Assembly (NCBI GenBank): GCA_011799875.1
Contig: CM022303.1
Span: forward strand, 550,081,368-550,145,367
DNA from: Thinopyrum elongatum
Taxonomy: Eukaryota > Streptophyta > Magnoliopsida > Poales > Poaceae
Length of the DNA: 64,000 nucleotides
Reading direction: 5' to 3'
The notes beneath the pieces were generated by a model. The model did no database searches and was not told where the DNA came from. It worked only from the letters and a program-made list of their open reading frames with translations. The translations under genes and the position numbers were made by a program. Of this stretch, positions 22,642-35,062 are shown in pieces (positions within the stretch are counted from its first letter, which is position 1; each line of letters begins with the position of its first letter).

Positions 22642-23861
22642 AGGTCTATCCGTAGATGATATGCACGAGTAGAACACAAAGATTTGTGGGCGGTGATAGT
22701 CATACTGCTTACCACAAACGTCTTATTTTGATTCGGTGGTATTGTGGGATGAAGCGGCCCGGACCAACCTTACATGTCCACGTACATGAGATCGGTTCCA
22801 CCGACAGACATGCAACTTGTTTTGCATAAAGGTGGCTGGCGGGTGTCTGTTTCTCCTACTTTAGTTGAATAGAATTTGATAGCGGTCGGTCCTTGAAGAA
22901 GGTTAAAACAGTAAACTTAATAAATCACCATTGTGGTTTTTGCCGTAGGTAAGAACGGTTCTTACTAGAAGCCCGTAGCAGCCACATAAAACTTGCAACA
23001 ACAAAGTAGAGGACGTCTAACTTGTTTTTGTAGGGCATGTTGTGATGTCATATGGTCAAGACGTGATGTGATATACGTTGTTGTATGAGATGATCATGTT
23101 TTGTAATATCGACAACCGGCAGGAGCCTTTGGGTTGTCTCTTGATTATTGTATGAAATGCAAAACGCCATGTAATTGCTTTACTTTATCGCTATGCATTA
23201 GCAATAGTTGTAGAAGCAATAGTTGGCGAGAAGACCCCGACGCAACGATGTAGATCAAGGTGTCGAGCCGGTGACGATGGAGATCATGACGATGCTTTGG
23301 AGATGGAGATCAAAAGCACAAGATGATGGCCATATCATGTCACATATTTTGATTGCATGTGATGTTTATCCTTTATGCATCTTATTTTGCTTAGAACGGC
23401 GGTAGCATTATAAGATGATCCCTTCACTAAATTTCAAGATAAAAGTGTTCTCCCTGAGTATGCACCGTTGCTAAAGTTCGTCGTTTCGAAGCACCTCGTG
23501 ATGATTGGGTGTGATAGACTCTACGTTCGCATACAACGGGTGTAAGCCAGTTTTACACAAGCAGAATACTTGGGTTAAACTTGACGAGATTAGCATGTAC
23601 AGACATGGTCTCAGAACACTGGAGACCAAAAGGTAGAACGTGAGTCATATAGTAGATATGATCAACATAGAGATGTTCACCATTGATGACTACCCCATCT
23701 CACGTGATGATCGAACATGGGTTAGTTGATTTGGATCATGTATCACTTAGATAACTTGAGGGATGTTTATTTAAGTGGGAGTTCATTAGTAATTTAATTA
23801 ATTGAACTTAATTTATAATGAACTTAGTCTTAATAGTTTTGCATATCTATGTTGTAGATCA

Positions 23862-26800
23862 ATGGCCCGTGCTACCGTTCCCCTGAATTTTAATGCGTTC
23901 CTAGAGAAAGCTAAGTTGAACGATGATGGTAGCAACTACACAGACTGGGTCCGTAACTTGAGGATTATCCTCATTGCTGCACATAAGAATTATGTCCTTG
24001 ATGCACTGCTAGGTGACAGACCTGCTGCAGGAGCTACTGCAGATGTTATGAACGTCTGGCAGGCTCGATCTGATGACTACTCAATAGTTCAGTGTGCCAT
24101 GCTTTACGGCTTTGAACCGGGACTTCAAAGACGTTTTGAACGTCATGGAGCATATGAGATGTTCCAAGAGTTGAAGTTAATATTTCAAGCAAATGCCCGG
24201 GTTGAGAGATACGAAGTCTCCAACAAGTTTTATAGCTGCAAGATGGAGGAGAACAATTCTGTCAATGAACACGTACTCAAAATGTCTGGGTATCATAACC
24301 ATTTGACTCAGCTGGGAGTTGATCTTCCAGTTGATAGTGTTATTGAGAGAGTTCTTCAGTCACTGCCACCAAGCTACAAAGGCTTCGTGATGAACTATAA
24401 TATGCAAGGGATGAATAAAACGATTCCTGAGCTCTTCGCAATGCTTAAGGCCGCGGAGGTAGAAATCAAGAAGGATCATCAAGTGTTGTTGGTTAACAAG
24501 ACTACTAGTTTCAAGAAAAAGGGCAGGGGAATGAAAGGGAACTTCAAGAAGAATGGCAAGCAAGTTGCCGCTCCCGGGAAGAAGCCCAAAGCTGGACCAA
24601 AGCCTGAAACTGAGTGCTTCTACTGCAAAGGGAGTGGTCACTGGAAGCCGAACTGCCCCAAGTATTTGGCGGATAAGAAGGATTGCAAAGTAAACAAAGG
24701 TATATTTGATATACATGTAATTGATGTGTTCCTTACTAATGCTCGTAGTAGCGCCTGGGTATTTGATACTGGTTCGGTTGCTCATATTTGTAACTCGAAA
24801 CAGCAACTACGGAATAAACGAAGATTGGCTAAGGACGAGGTGACGATGCGCGTCGGAAATGGTTCCAAGGTCGATGTGATTGCCGTCGGCACGCTACCTC
24901 TACATCTACCTTCGGGATTAGTTTTAGACCTCAATAGTTGTTATTTGGTGCCCGCGTTGAGCATGAACATTATATCTGGATCTTGTTTGTTGCGAGACGG
25001 TTATTCATTTAAATCAGAGAATAATGGTTGTTCTATTTATATGAATAATATCTTTTATGGTCATGCACCCTTGAAGAATGGTCTGTTTTTGTTGAATCTC
25101 GATTGTGGTGATACACATATTCATAATATTGATGCCAAAAGATGCAAAGTTGATAATGATAGTGCAACATACTTGTGGCATTGCCGTTTAGGTCATATTG
25201 GTGTAAAGCGCATGAAGAAACTCCATGCAGATGGACTTTTGGAGTCACTTGATTATGAATCATTTGATGCTTGCGAACCATGCCTCATGTGCAAGATGAC
25301 TAAAACTCCATTCTCCGGAACAATGGAGCGAGCTAATGACTTATTGGAAATAATACATACCGATGTATGCGGTCCGATGAGTGTTGAAGCATGCGGCGGG
25401 TATCATTATTTTCTGACCTTCACAGATGATTTGAGTAGGTATGGGTATATCTACTTGATGAAACACAAGTCTAAAACATTTGAAAAGTTCAAAGAATTTC
25501 ATAGTGAAGTGGAGAATCATCATAACAAGAAAATAAAGTTTCTACGATCTGATCACAGAGGCGAATATTTGAGTTACGAGTTTGGCCTTCATTTAAAACA
25601 ATGTGGAATTGTTTCACAACTCACGCCACCTGGAACACCACAGCGTAATGGTGTGTCTAATCGTCATAAGCGTACTTTATTAGATATGGTGCGTTCTATG
25701 ATGTCTCTTACCGATTTACCACTATCGTTTTGGGGTTATGCATTAGAGACAACTGCATTCACGTTAAATAGGGCACCGTCTAAATCCGTTGAGACGACAC
25801 CGTATGAACTGTGGTTTGGCAAGAAACCTAAGCTGTCGTTTCTTAAAGTTTGGGGATGCGACGCTTATGTCAAAAGGCTTCAACCTGATAAGCTCAAACC
25901 TAAATCGGAGAAGTGCGTCTTCATAGGATACCCTAAATAAACTATTGGGTACACCTTCTACCACAGATCCGAAGGCAAGGTCTTTGTTGCTAAGAATGGG
26001 TCCTTTCTAGAGAAGGAGTTTCTCTCGAAAGAAATGAGTGGGAGGAAAGTAGAACTTGATGAGGTAATTGTACCTTCTCTCGAATTGGAAAATAGCACAT
26101 CACAGAAAACCGTTCCCATGATGCCTACACCAACTAGAGAGGAAGCTAATGATGATGATCATGAAACGTCAGATCAAGTTACTACTGAACTTCGTAGGTC
26201 GACCAGAGCACGATCCGCACTAGAGTGGTACGGTAATCCTGTCCTGGAAGTCATGTTACTAGACCAAGGCGAACCTATGAACTATGAAGAAGCTATGATG
26301 AGCCCAGATTCCGACAGATGGCTTGAGGCCATGAAATCTGAGATAGGATCCATGTATGAGAACAAAGTGTGGACTTTGGTGGACTTGCCCGATGATTGGC
26401 AAGCCATAGAGAATAAATGGATCTTCAAGAAGAAGACTGACGCTGATGGTAATGTTACTGTCTATAAAGCTCGACTTGTCGCAAAAGGTTTTCGACAAGT
26501 TCAAGGGGTTGACTACGATGAGACTTTCTCACCCATAGCGATGCTTAAGTCCGTCTGAATCATGTTAGCAATTGCCGCATTTTATAATTATGAAATCTGG
26601 CAAATGGATGTCAAAACTGCATTCCTTAATGGATATCTTAAAGAAGAGTTGTATATGATGCAACCAGAAGGTTTTGTCGATGCTAAAAGTGCTAATAAAG
26701 TGTGCAAGCTCCAGCGATCCATCTATGGACTGGTGCAAGCATCTCGGAGTTGGAATATACGCTTTGATGAGGTGATCAAAGCATATGGTTTTATACAGAC

Positions 26801-27845
26801 TTACGGTGAAGCCTGTATTTACAAGAAAGTGAGTGGGAGCTCTGTAGCATTTCTGATATTATATGTGGATGACATATTATTGATTGGAAATGATATAGAA
26901 TTTCTGGATAGCATAAAAGGATACTTGAATAAGAATTTTTCAATGAAAGACCTCAGTGAAGCTGCTTATATATTGGGCATCAAGATCTATAGGGATAGAT
27001 TGAGACGCTTAATAGGATTTTCACAAAGCACATACCTTGACAAAATGTTGAAGAAGTTCAAAATGGATCAGTCAAAGAAAGGGTTCTTGCTTGTGTTACT
27101 AGGTGTGAAATTGAGTCAGACTCAAAGCCCGACCACTACAGAAGATAGAGAGAAAGTGAAAGTCATTCCCTATGCCTCAGCCATAGGTTCTATCATGTAT
27201 GCTATGCTGTGTACCAGACCTGATGTGTGCCTTGCCATAAGTTTGGCAGGGAGGTACCAAAGTAATCCAGGAGTGGATCACTGGATAGCGGTCAAGAACA
27301 TCCTGAAGTACCTGAAAATGACCAAGGATATTTTACTCGTTTATGGAGGTGACGAAGAGCTCGTCGTAAATGGTTACGTCGACGCTAGCTTCGACATTGA
27401 TCCGGATGACTCTAAGTCACAAACCAGATACATATTTATATTGAATGGTGGAGCTGTCAGTTGGTGCAGTTCCAAGCAGAGCGTCGTGGCAGGATCTACG
27501 TGTGAAGCAGAGTACATAGCTGCTTCGGAAGCAGCACATGAAGGAGTCTAGATGAAGGAGTTCATATCCGATCTGGGTGTAATACCCAGTGCATCGGGTC
27601 CAATGAAAATCTTTTGTGACAACACTGGAGCAATTGCCTTGGCGAAGGAATCCAGCTTTCACAAGAGAACCAAACACATCAAGAGACGCTTCAACTCCAT
27701 TCGTGAAAAGGTCGAGGATGGAGACATAGAGATTTGCAAAATACATACGGATCTGAACGTAGCAAACCCGTTGACTAAGCCTCTTCCGCGAGCAAAACAT
27801 GATCAGCCCCAAGACTCCATGGGTGTTAGATTCATTACAATGTAA
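23862..27845 (+). pseudogene. BARE/Angela-type copia gag-pol with three in-frame stops
   Basis: A single frame of 1328 codons encodes Gag (ending in a CCHC knuckle at 24615-24656), aspartic protease (FDTGS, Asp codon at 24763), GAG-pre-integrase, integrase, reverse transcriptase (YVDD at 26862-26873) and RNase H. No frameshift occurs, but TAA at 25938-25940, TGA at 26556-26558 and TAG at 27549-27551 interrupt it. The last two fit CGA-to-TGA and TGG-to-TAG changes expected from cytosine deamination. In integrase, Asp codons lie at 25362 and 25551, but the third catalytic position, 35 residues later (25659-25661), is Asn instead of Glu. The ATG at 23862 (MARATVPLNF) is the family start; an in-frame ATG lies upstream at 23802. 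The element is inactive. Confidence 0.96.
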
Positions 27846-27878
27846 TCTAGATTATTGACTCTAGTGCAAGTGGGAGAC

Positions 27879-29066
27879 TGAAGAAAATATGCCCTAGAGG
27901 CAATAATAAAGTTGTTATTTTATATTTCCTTATTCATGATAAAGGTTTATTATTCATGCTAGAATTGTATTGATCGGAAACTTAAATACATGTGTGAATA
28001 CATAAACAAATACCATGTCCCTAGTAAGCCTATACTAGACTAACTCATTGATCAAAGATGGTTAAGGTTTCCTAACCATAGACATGTGTTGTCATTTGAT
28101 AACGGGATCACATCATTAGGAGAATGATGTGATGGACAAGACCCATCCGTTAGCTTAGCAAATTGATCATTCAGTTTATTGCTATTGCTTTCTTCATGTC
28201 AAATACATATTCCTTCGACTATGAGATTATGCAACTCCCGGATACCAGAGGAATGCCTTGTGTGCTATCAAACGTCACAACGTAACTGGGCGATCATAAA
28301 GATGCTCTACAAGTATCTCCGAAGGTGTTTGTTGAGTTGGCATAGATCGAGATTAGGATTTGTCACTCCGAGTATCAGAGAGGTATCTCTGTGCCCTCTC
28401 GGTAATACACATCATAAGAAGCCTTGCAAGCAAAGTGACTAATGAGTTAGTTGCAAGATGATTTATTATGGAACGAGTAAAGAGGCTTGCCGGTAACGAG
28501 ATTGAACTAGGTATGAAGATACCGATGATCGAATGTCGGGCAAGTAACATACCGACAGACAAAGGGAATTACGTATGTTGTCATAACGGTTCGACCGATA
28601 AAGATCTTCGTAGAATATGTAGGAACCAATATGGGCATCCAGGTTCCGCTATTGGTTATTGACCGGAGAGGTGTCTTGGTCATGTCTACATAGTTCTCGA
28701 ACCCGTAGGGTCCGCACGCTTAACGTTCGTTGATGATATAGTGTTATATGATTTGGTGACCGAATGTTGTTTGGAGTCCCGGATGAGATCACGGACATGA
28801 CGAGGTGCTCCGGAATGGTCCGAAGGTAAAGATGGATATATAGGGCGATGATATTTGGACACCGGAAGAGTTTCGGGATGTACCGGGTAGAAATCGGGTC
28901 ACCGGAAGGGGTTTCGGACACCCCCGGGAAGTTAATGGGCCATATGGGCCAAAGGGGGGGAACACACCAGCCCACAAGGGGCTGGCACGCCCCTCCAAGG
29001 CCGCAGCCCTTGGAGAGAGAAGGAAAGGGGGGGGGGGGGAGTCGGCCTTGCCCTTCCTTTCCTCTC
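27879..29066 (+). mobile_element. 3' LTR of the copia element, truncated by T3
   Basis: It starts TGAAGAAAATATGCCC after the polypurine tract (CAAGTGGGAGAC). It parallels the 5' LTR for about 1.19 kb and stops at 29066, where T3 inserted. The missing 3' part is not in the window. A run of 13 G at about 29027-29039 marks a replication-slippage site. Confidence 0.93.
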
Positions 29067-30824
29067 TGTAACGCCCGAATAATTAAGCTACAGCAATCCC
29101 CTGTTAATGTTGCCAGGTCATCGCTTTTACTATTGATAGAAGTCACGTTGATTGAAAATCGGTTCAAATTCAAATTTAAAACAAAGTCAAAAATAAAAGT
29201 TTTCAAATGTCGAAACTAAAATGCTCAAAGTGTGGCAAATATTCCATAACTAATAATGGTAGTGACCCGATATTTTTTAAGGTGTTTTAATGCCCTTTAA
29301 TAATTATATCAGTGGCCTAAATAATAATTTAATTGATTTTTAAATTTAAAAAAAGTAAACTATTTTATTTAAACCTCAAACTATTTGTGGCAGTGGCATA
29401 AATTACTGATGTTGATTTGGAGGCTAGTGTAGTATTTTATAAAAAAAAATTAAAAAGAAACTAAATAGAAAACAATAAACAGAAATAAATAAATAAATAA
29501 GAAAAAAAAGGCCCCTGCCTTTTCCCTGGGCCGGCCCAGCTCCCCCGCACCAGGTCCTCCCCTCCACTGTTCCTCAGGCGCACCCGACCGCGCCCGCGGT
29601 CTCCGCCGCACCCTCTCGCCGGCAGCGTCGGGAGGGGATAAGGGCGGCAGCTCGCGCCCCCTCGATCCCCTCTCCCACTTTCCCCTGCCTCCCCACTCAC
29701 CCACTCCACCATCCTCTCCCTCCTGCTCCACCTCCCTCTCCAGATCCGCCATCGACGAGCGCTACTGTCGCCGCCACCGTCGACCACCGCGGCGACCGTT
29801 GTCGCCGTCCCTCTCCGAGGCGTCCAGGGACCCCATCGTCCACGACTGCGTCGACTACGCCGAGCCGACGAGTCGGGGAGCAGCCACCAAGCCGCCTGCT
29901 TCTTCTTCTTCTCCGTCGACCACCACGAACTCGCCGTCGACCTTCCTCACCTCCAGCCACCCCTATAGCTACTAATCTGTCGCCGGCCTCCGTGAGCCGC
30001 CCGGTGAGCTCCCGCTCCCTTCCCTCCCTTGGCGCCGTCTAAAGTCTCCCGAAGATGTAGGCGCCATGTAGCCGAGCTCGCCGTCATTGCTTCCCCTCGT
30101 CACCGCAGCCATAGCCGGCGAGGCTCATCCACGAGCACGGCCTCGTGCTCCTCGCCTCCCCCGCGCCCGCCCGCTGTGCTTCGTCGCATGTCCGAGCCCC
30201 TGCTCCGGCTGCGCTGCGCCGTGGCCCTCCGCTGCTCTGCCGCGCCTGTACCTCGCCCCCCCTGCTGCGTGCCTCTCGCGTGCGCGCGACCCGCTCGCCC
30301 TCGAGCTGCTGCCGCGTCGTAGACCCCCCTCTCCCGTCCGCGGTCTGCTCGCCCATGCCGCTGGCCTCCGCTGCTCCCGCTCCCCTGCCCTGCTGCAGTT
30401 GCCGCCCACCCGCGCCGCCGCGCCCGCCCCGCGCCTCCGGCTCCTGCCGCTGCCTAGCGCGCGCCGCGCCCGTCGCTGCTCTCGCTCGCCCGCCTCGCCT
30501 CGGTCGGCCGCCCTCCGCTGCGTGCGCTGCCACCGCCGCCGCTCCCGCTGTGCCCCGCCTCCGCCTGCGCCGCCCGACCGCATGGCCTCCCCACACGCGC
30601 CGCCCACCGCCGCCTCCCCACTGCCCCGCCCGGCGGGCTCCCCCGTCGCCGGTGGCCTCGCCCCGCGCCCGGGCGGGCTATGCCCCGGCCGCGCCCCTCG
30701 GGCACGGGCGCCCACTTCCCCGCCCGGGCCCATTATGCCCGCACCGCAAGGCCTTTGGGCCACTGCCCAGTGGGGCCCCCACACCCCTTTTCTGTAAAAA
30801 GAAAAAATAAGATTTAAACAACAA

Positions 30825-30872
30825 TAATTAATTAATTAATTAATTGATTGATTAACTTAATTAATTAGGTTT
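30825..30872. repeat. AATT-type simple repeat
   Basis: Imperfect (TTAA)n/(GATT)n microsatellite inside the T3 LTR. Confidence 0.85.
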
Positions 30873-31413
30873 AACTAAACTAATTACTTGTTAGTCTAAT
30901 TAGTCATCTAATTAGCTGGTGTGTGTATGACAGGGGGCCCCACCCCCTGTTGACCAGTCAAACTTTGACTGGTCAACTGGGACCCCCTGGGCCCACATGT
31001 CATCCTCAGTGTACACTGTTGTGTACACAGAGCTGGGTGCACCTAGCATTTAAGCTTTATTTTAGAATTAATAATAATTTCAGAAATTTGCTAAAACTTT
31101 AGAAATTCATAGAAAATAATCCATAACTCGGATGAAAAAGTTTTATACATGAAAGTTGCTCAGAAAAATACGACGAATCCGAATACAGAGTCCGTTCGTC
31201 TGCCACACGTCCCTAGCATAGCGAACATGCAACCGTCCCCCTCCGATTCATCCGTCCGAAAAATGCAAACTTCGGCAAAACATTCCCGGATGTTTTCCTT
31301 CTTCGCCGGTATCATGTAACACTGTGTTAGAACACCCCTAGCTCTGCCTGTAGTCATGTCATGCATCTATGTGCTTTGTATTTACTGTTTCTTCCCCCTC
31401 TTCTCTCCGGTAG

Positions 31414-31491
31414 ACCCCGAGACCGCTGCTGATGCCCCTATGATCGACTACGTCACCGACGACCCTCCTTCCCTTTCAACAGAGCTTCCAG
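31414..31491 (+). other. Candidate acidic coding exon inside the T3 LTR
   Basis: It is preceded by a pyrimidine run ending CTCCGGTAG and followed by CAG/GCAAGC. Length 78 nt, a multiple of three although 12 nt shorter than in T1 and 24 nt shorter than in T2. It is open in the conserved phase and rich in Asp, Glu, Ala and Pro. It joins in frame to 33041-33138. Confidence 0.5.
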
Positions 31492-31804
31492 GCAAGCAAA
31501 CCCCCTTGATCACTCTGATATCGCCCATTCCATTCTCTCTTATGCTTGCATTAGATTTTGCTACTGTAATTGATTGCTCCTATTCTGATGCATAGCCTGC
31601 TTTTGTAACCTGCTATTGTACCTTACCTGTTTATCCTAAACTGCTTAGTATAGGTTGGTTAGTGATCCATCAGTGACCCCTCACCTTGTCCTAGTTGCCT
31701 CGGCTTGATGACCGATGACTCGATCAACATGATCGATGTCCAGAGCCCGACACATCACCTCACCCCCCTTAGTTGTACGACTCTATAGAGCTACTATCGA
31801 GTGC

Positions 31805-32006
31805 CAAGGGTGATTCCTCGTAACGCACTCCTGATGATAACTTAGTAGTGTAGCTATTCGGTCATGGTCATCGAGGGTGATTCCTCCTTCACCACTCTTG
31901 ATACGACTGTGTGGTGCAACGCCTCTAGTGTGAACCTCGAGGGTGATTCCTCCTAAGCTCACCTTGAGGATTACATCGAGTGGAATCCATCGAGGGTGAT
32001 TCCTCG
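31805..32006 (+). repeat. Four phased palindromic GAGGGTGATTCCTC motifs (T3)
   Basis: Copies start at 31805, 31872, 31938 and 31991 (spacing 67, 66 and 53 bp), nearly the spacing seen in T1 and T2. Confidence 0.8.
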
Positions 32007-33040
32007 GGTTTTCCCCTTGATGTTTTGGACACACGTTTACCTTGACTTTACTTGAGACCTTGTGAAAGTCGGGCGGGCCCAGTGAGCACACGCGAGAGAT
32101 ACCTGTGAATGTCGGGTGGGCCCGAAGAGCACCCGCGAGATGTTACGGTGGCGGCTGGCTGTTTAGCGGTATCACCCAGGAGGGGGTAGTAGCTCCAGAC
32201 TTGTCCCGACAACCGTCACTTCTTTTAATAATGCACTAACAGGTTTGGGTATTTGTTCTGAGTTGGCCACTGGCCTATACGCACTAACCACCATGCGGGA
32301 ACAGTTATGGGCACTCGGCGTCGTAGTATCAGCCGAAGCTTTGTCAGACGTCCAGTTCAGCATTGTGGCATGGTCGGATCGTGCCAACCATCCGAGGCGG
32401 TGCTGGTATCCACCCTGCTCACAACGACCCGGAGTGCAACGGGCGATGGGCCCAAGACGCCAGAGTGCTTAGGATGTAGACCGGCGGGGACCTCTCTGCT
32501 GAGCCTAGGTAGGGCTGCGACGTGTTGATCTTCCGAGGCCGGGCATTGTCCCAGTAAAGTGTGTCCGGCCAGAGTAATCAAGCGTGTTGGGAAATGTGGT
32601 GCACCCCTGCAGGGAAGATTATCTATTCGAATAGCCGTGTCCACGGTAATGGACGTTCAGACTTGTATCCTGATCTATTATAACTAGAAATGGATACTTC
32701 ATACATGCGATTGATATGTTGGCTCCGGGATTGCTTTCTCGCAGGGAGTCGAGGAAGGATCTTTGGGCGTTAATGCTACAACATGATTGTTAATTATAAT
32801 ATGTTATTCTGTACTCTTCTGAATGCTGCAAGATGCTTGGAGATGCTAGTCTTCGATAGGCTAGGCTTTCCCCCTTCTATTCTGGCATTCTGCAGTATAG
32901 TCCACAGATACAACCCTTCCATTTGATACCAATGCATACTTAGTATAGATCTGATGGTTGCTAGTACTTTGGTTGAGTACTCACGGTTGCTTTGCTACCC
33001 CTTTTCCCCCTTCTTTGTTCTTTCCGGTTGTTTCAACCAG

Positions 33041-33138
33041 TTGGTGGATCCCAGGAGCCAGATGCTAGCCCCGTCGACTACTACTACTACCCCGAGGGTG
33101 CCTACTACTACGTGGAGACCGCTGATGACCAGGAGTAG
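33041..33138 (+). other. Candidate terminal Tyr/acidic exon inside the T3 LTR
   Basis: It follows a pyrimidine tract and a TTCAACCAG acceptor. Two bases of a split codon are followed by 31 sense codons and TAG. The product has a run of four Tyr and a run of three Tyr, and ends Asp-Asp-Gln-Glu, like T2. The phase agrees with the exon at 31414. Confidence 0.5.
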
Positions 33139-33435
33139 TTAGGAGGTCCCAGGAAGGAGGCCTTGCCTCTTCGATCGTTGTTGCTTTTGTGCTTGCCTTC
33201 TTAAGGCAGCCTTGTTTAACTTATGTCTGTACTCAGATATTTTTGCTTCCACTGGCTATTGTGCTTTCGAGCTTCTGTATTCGAGCCCTCGAGGCCCTTG
33301 GCTTGTAACATGAAGCTTGTGTTATTTTAATTTGTGTCTAGAGTTGTGTTGTGATATCTTCCCGTGAGTCCCTGATCTTGATCGTACACATTTGCGTGTA
33401 TGATTAGTATACGGTCGAATTGGGGGCGTCACAAG

Positions 33436-33449
33436 TTGGTATCAGAGCC
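33436..33449 (+). other. Primer binding site of T3
   Basis: TTGGTATCAGAGCC, three bases after the LTR, is complementary to the tRNA-Met 3' end. The leader from here to about 33705 aligns with that of T2. Most of the 256-residue ORF present in T2 is then missing; only its last codons (G-F-L-R-R-stop, near 33798-33815) remain. Confidence 0.85.
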
Positions 33450-34070
33450 AACTGCTTGTAGGAACCCCCCTTTCCAACTCTTTGGCCGAAGTTGAGTCTA
33501 GTCTTTGAAAAACCTGTTTTACTAACATGGCTGTGTGGCTTACGGGCCCATGTCACCAATGGGTGGTATTAGGATCTTTTACTCCTCGTCTATACTCTGG
33601 GACTCTGATCTCTCTTCTATTTGGGTTGAAGTTTTTCTAACTCTAACATTAGGATCTCATGATCACATCCACCTGGAGATTTGTAATACCCTTTCTTGAA
33701 TTGGGAACCAGGATCTGCTTCACATTGTCCACTGGCCGCAGGATCCTTTTATCGAGGGCACCCTGCATCGTCACTTGCAAATCTCACACTCTAGTGGTTT
33801 TCTCCGACGCTGATGTAGCCTTTGCTATGTCCCGCTGTTGTAGCCATCCATCGCGTGCATGCATGCCACCTAGTATGTTTAGGATGTTTTCTCTTGTCCG
33901 AACTCATACTAACAACATGTAATTGGCTCCGAATATGTAGCTGTATGTCTTCAATGACTACTGCTTTGTACATACTGCACCTTTGCTCACTGTTCAGGTT
34001 ACCTCATGAATGACTCCATACACTTGCTCCACCCCTTTTCTAAACTACCCCCCTTTTGCATTTAAGCAGG

Positions 34071-34506
34071 ATGGTTAAACCCGCTGGTCGTGGCTGTGGT
34101 GGCGACAATCCACCACCGCCCGAATACATGGCCGGAATGATACATCAGTTTGAGCTGAATTGCCAGTTCATGGAAGGAGTCGTGACTCAGTTTCCGTGTC
34201 CCAATATGAATCAACAACCAGCCCCAATAACTCTGCAAGACTTTGCGCGTCTCAACCCTGTCATCTACCGCAGCTCAACTCAGCCCCTGATGCTGATGAC
34301 TGGCTCCATGACATCACTTTCGAGTTGGAGTCTGCTGATGTAGCCCCTTCCAACTATGTCACCTTCGCGGCTTATTACCTGAAAGGTCCCGCTGCTCAAT
34401 GGTGGGACAACCGCAGGCGTTCCTTACCTGTTGGAACCGCCATCATTTGGCCGGGATTCGAAGCTGCATTCCGCGGGCCAATGTCGAATCACCATGGTTA
34501 GTCATA
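34071..34506 (+). pseudogene. Truncated gag of T3
   Basis: Translation from the ATG at 34071 gives the same gag start as T2 (PPPPEYMAGM, then FELNCQF and FPCPN). A frameshift near 34278 moves the frame; the rest (DADDWLHD...LKGPAAQWW) continues to the CACTA insertion at 34507. Zinc knuckle, protease and pol are absent. The element is a fragment. Confidence 0.9.
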
Positions 34507-34950
34507 CACTACTGCAGGATGGTCCAAACGCGACAGTCCAATCAGAGACCCTTCGACGAAACTGTGTGTGATGCATCAATCACAAACGGTGATGTAATAA
34601 AACCGTCAAAAAAGATGCAAAACGTTTGCGATGGCGGTGACATCAAACGTGGTTCATATTGGAGTTGCGTGTGCGATGCATGGCAAACGGTTAATCCAGC
34701 AGAACTGTTTGCGATGAGGCAGAACAACAGAAACGGGCAGCCAGATGAGTGTGTGTGCGATATACGGCATACAGTTCACTAGGATGAACTGTGTGTGATT
34801 AGGCAACACAATACAAACGGTTCAACTGAACAAGATGTGTGTGATACGCGGCAAACAGGTCTGTAATCAGAAATGTGTGCGAAGACCAATAATAACACAG
34901 ACGATTACTGCTAATAAGCCGTGTGATTTGCTCTGTCTATAGAAGAATAA

Positions 34951-34966
34951 CATATATATATATAAC
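34951..34966. repeat. TA microsatellite
   Basis: Short (AT)n run inside the CACTA element. Confidence 0.8.
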
Positions 34967-35062
34967 TGAAATAAACATCCAATTACATAAGTGACTATAC
35001 AGATCATTCACACACACCTCAATAAACAATTGTATGCATTCTAAACTAGGAGAAACGATCGT

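Larger units (their letters stand above)
29067..33433 (+). mobile_element. 5' LTR of Tekay-type element T3
   Basis: This 4367-bp LTR starts TGTAACGCCCG and ends GGGGGCGTCACA, followed by the tRNA-Met primer site. It has the same layout as the T1 and T2 LTRs but is strongly diverged: an AT-rich start, a GC-rich centre (about 29530-30790), candidate exons at 31414 and 33041, four phased palindromes and an AT-rich end. Long open frames in the GC-rich centre overlap on both strands and are compositional. Confidence 0.93.

Noticed and set aside
30084..30810. Long overlapping Ala/Pro/Arg-rich frames on both strands in the GC-rich centre of the T3 LTR
   Set aside because: All six frames are long because of the GC content; composition is low-complexity and T1 and T2 do not keep the same frames. 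They are not genes.
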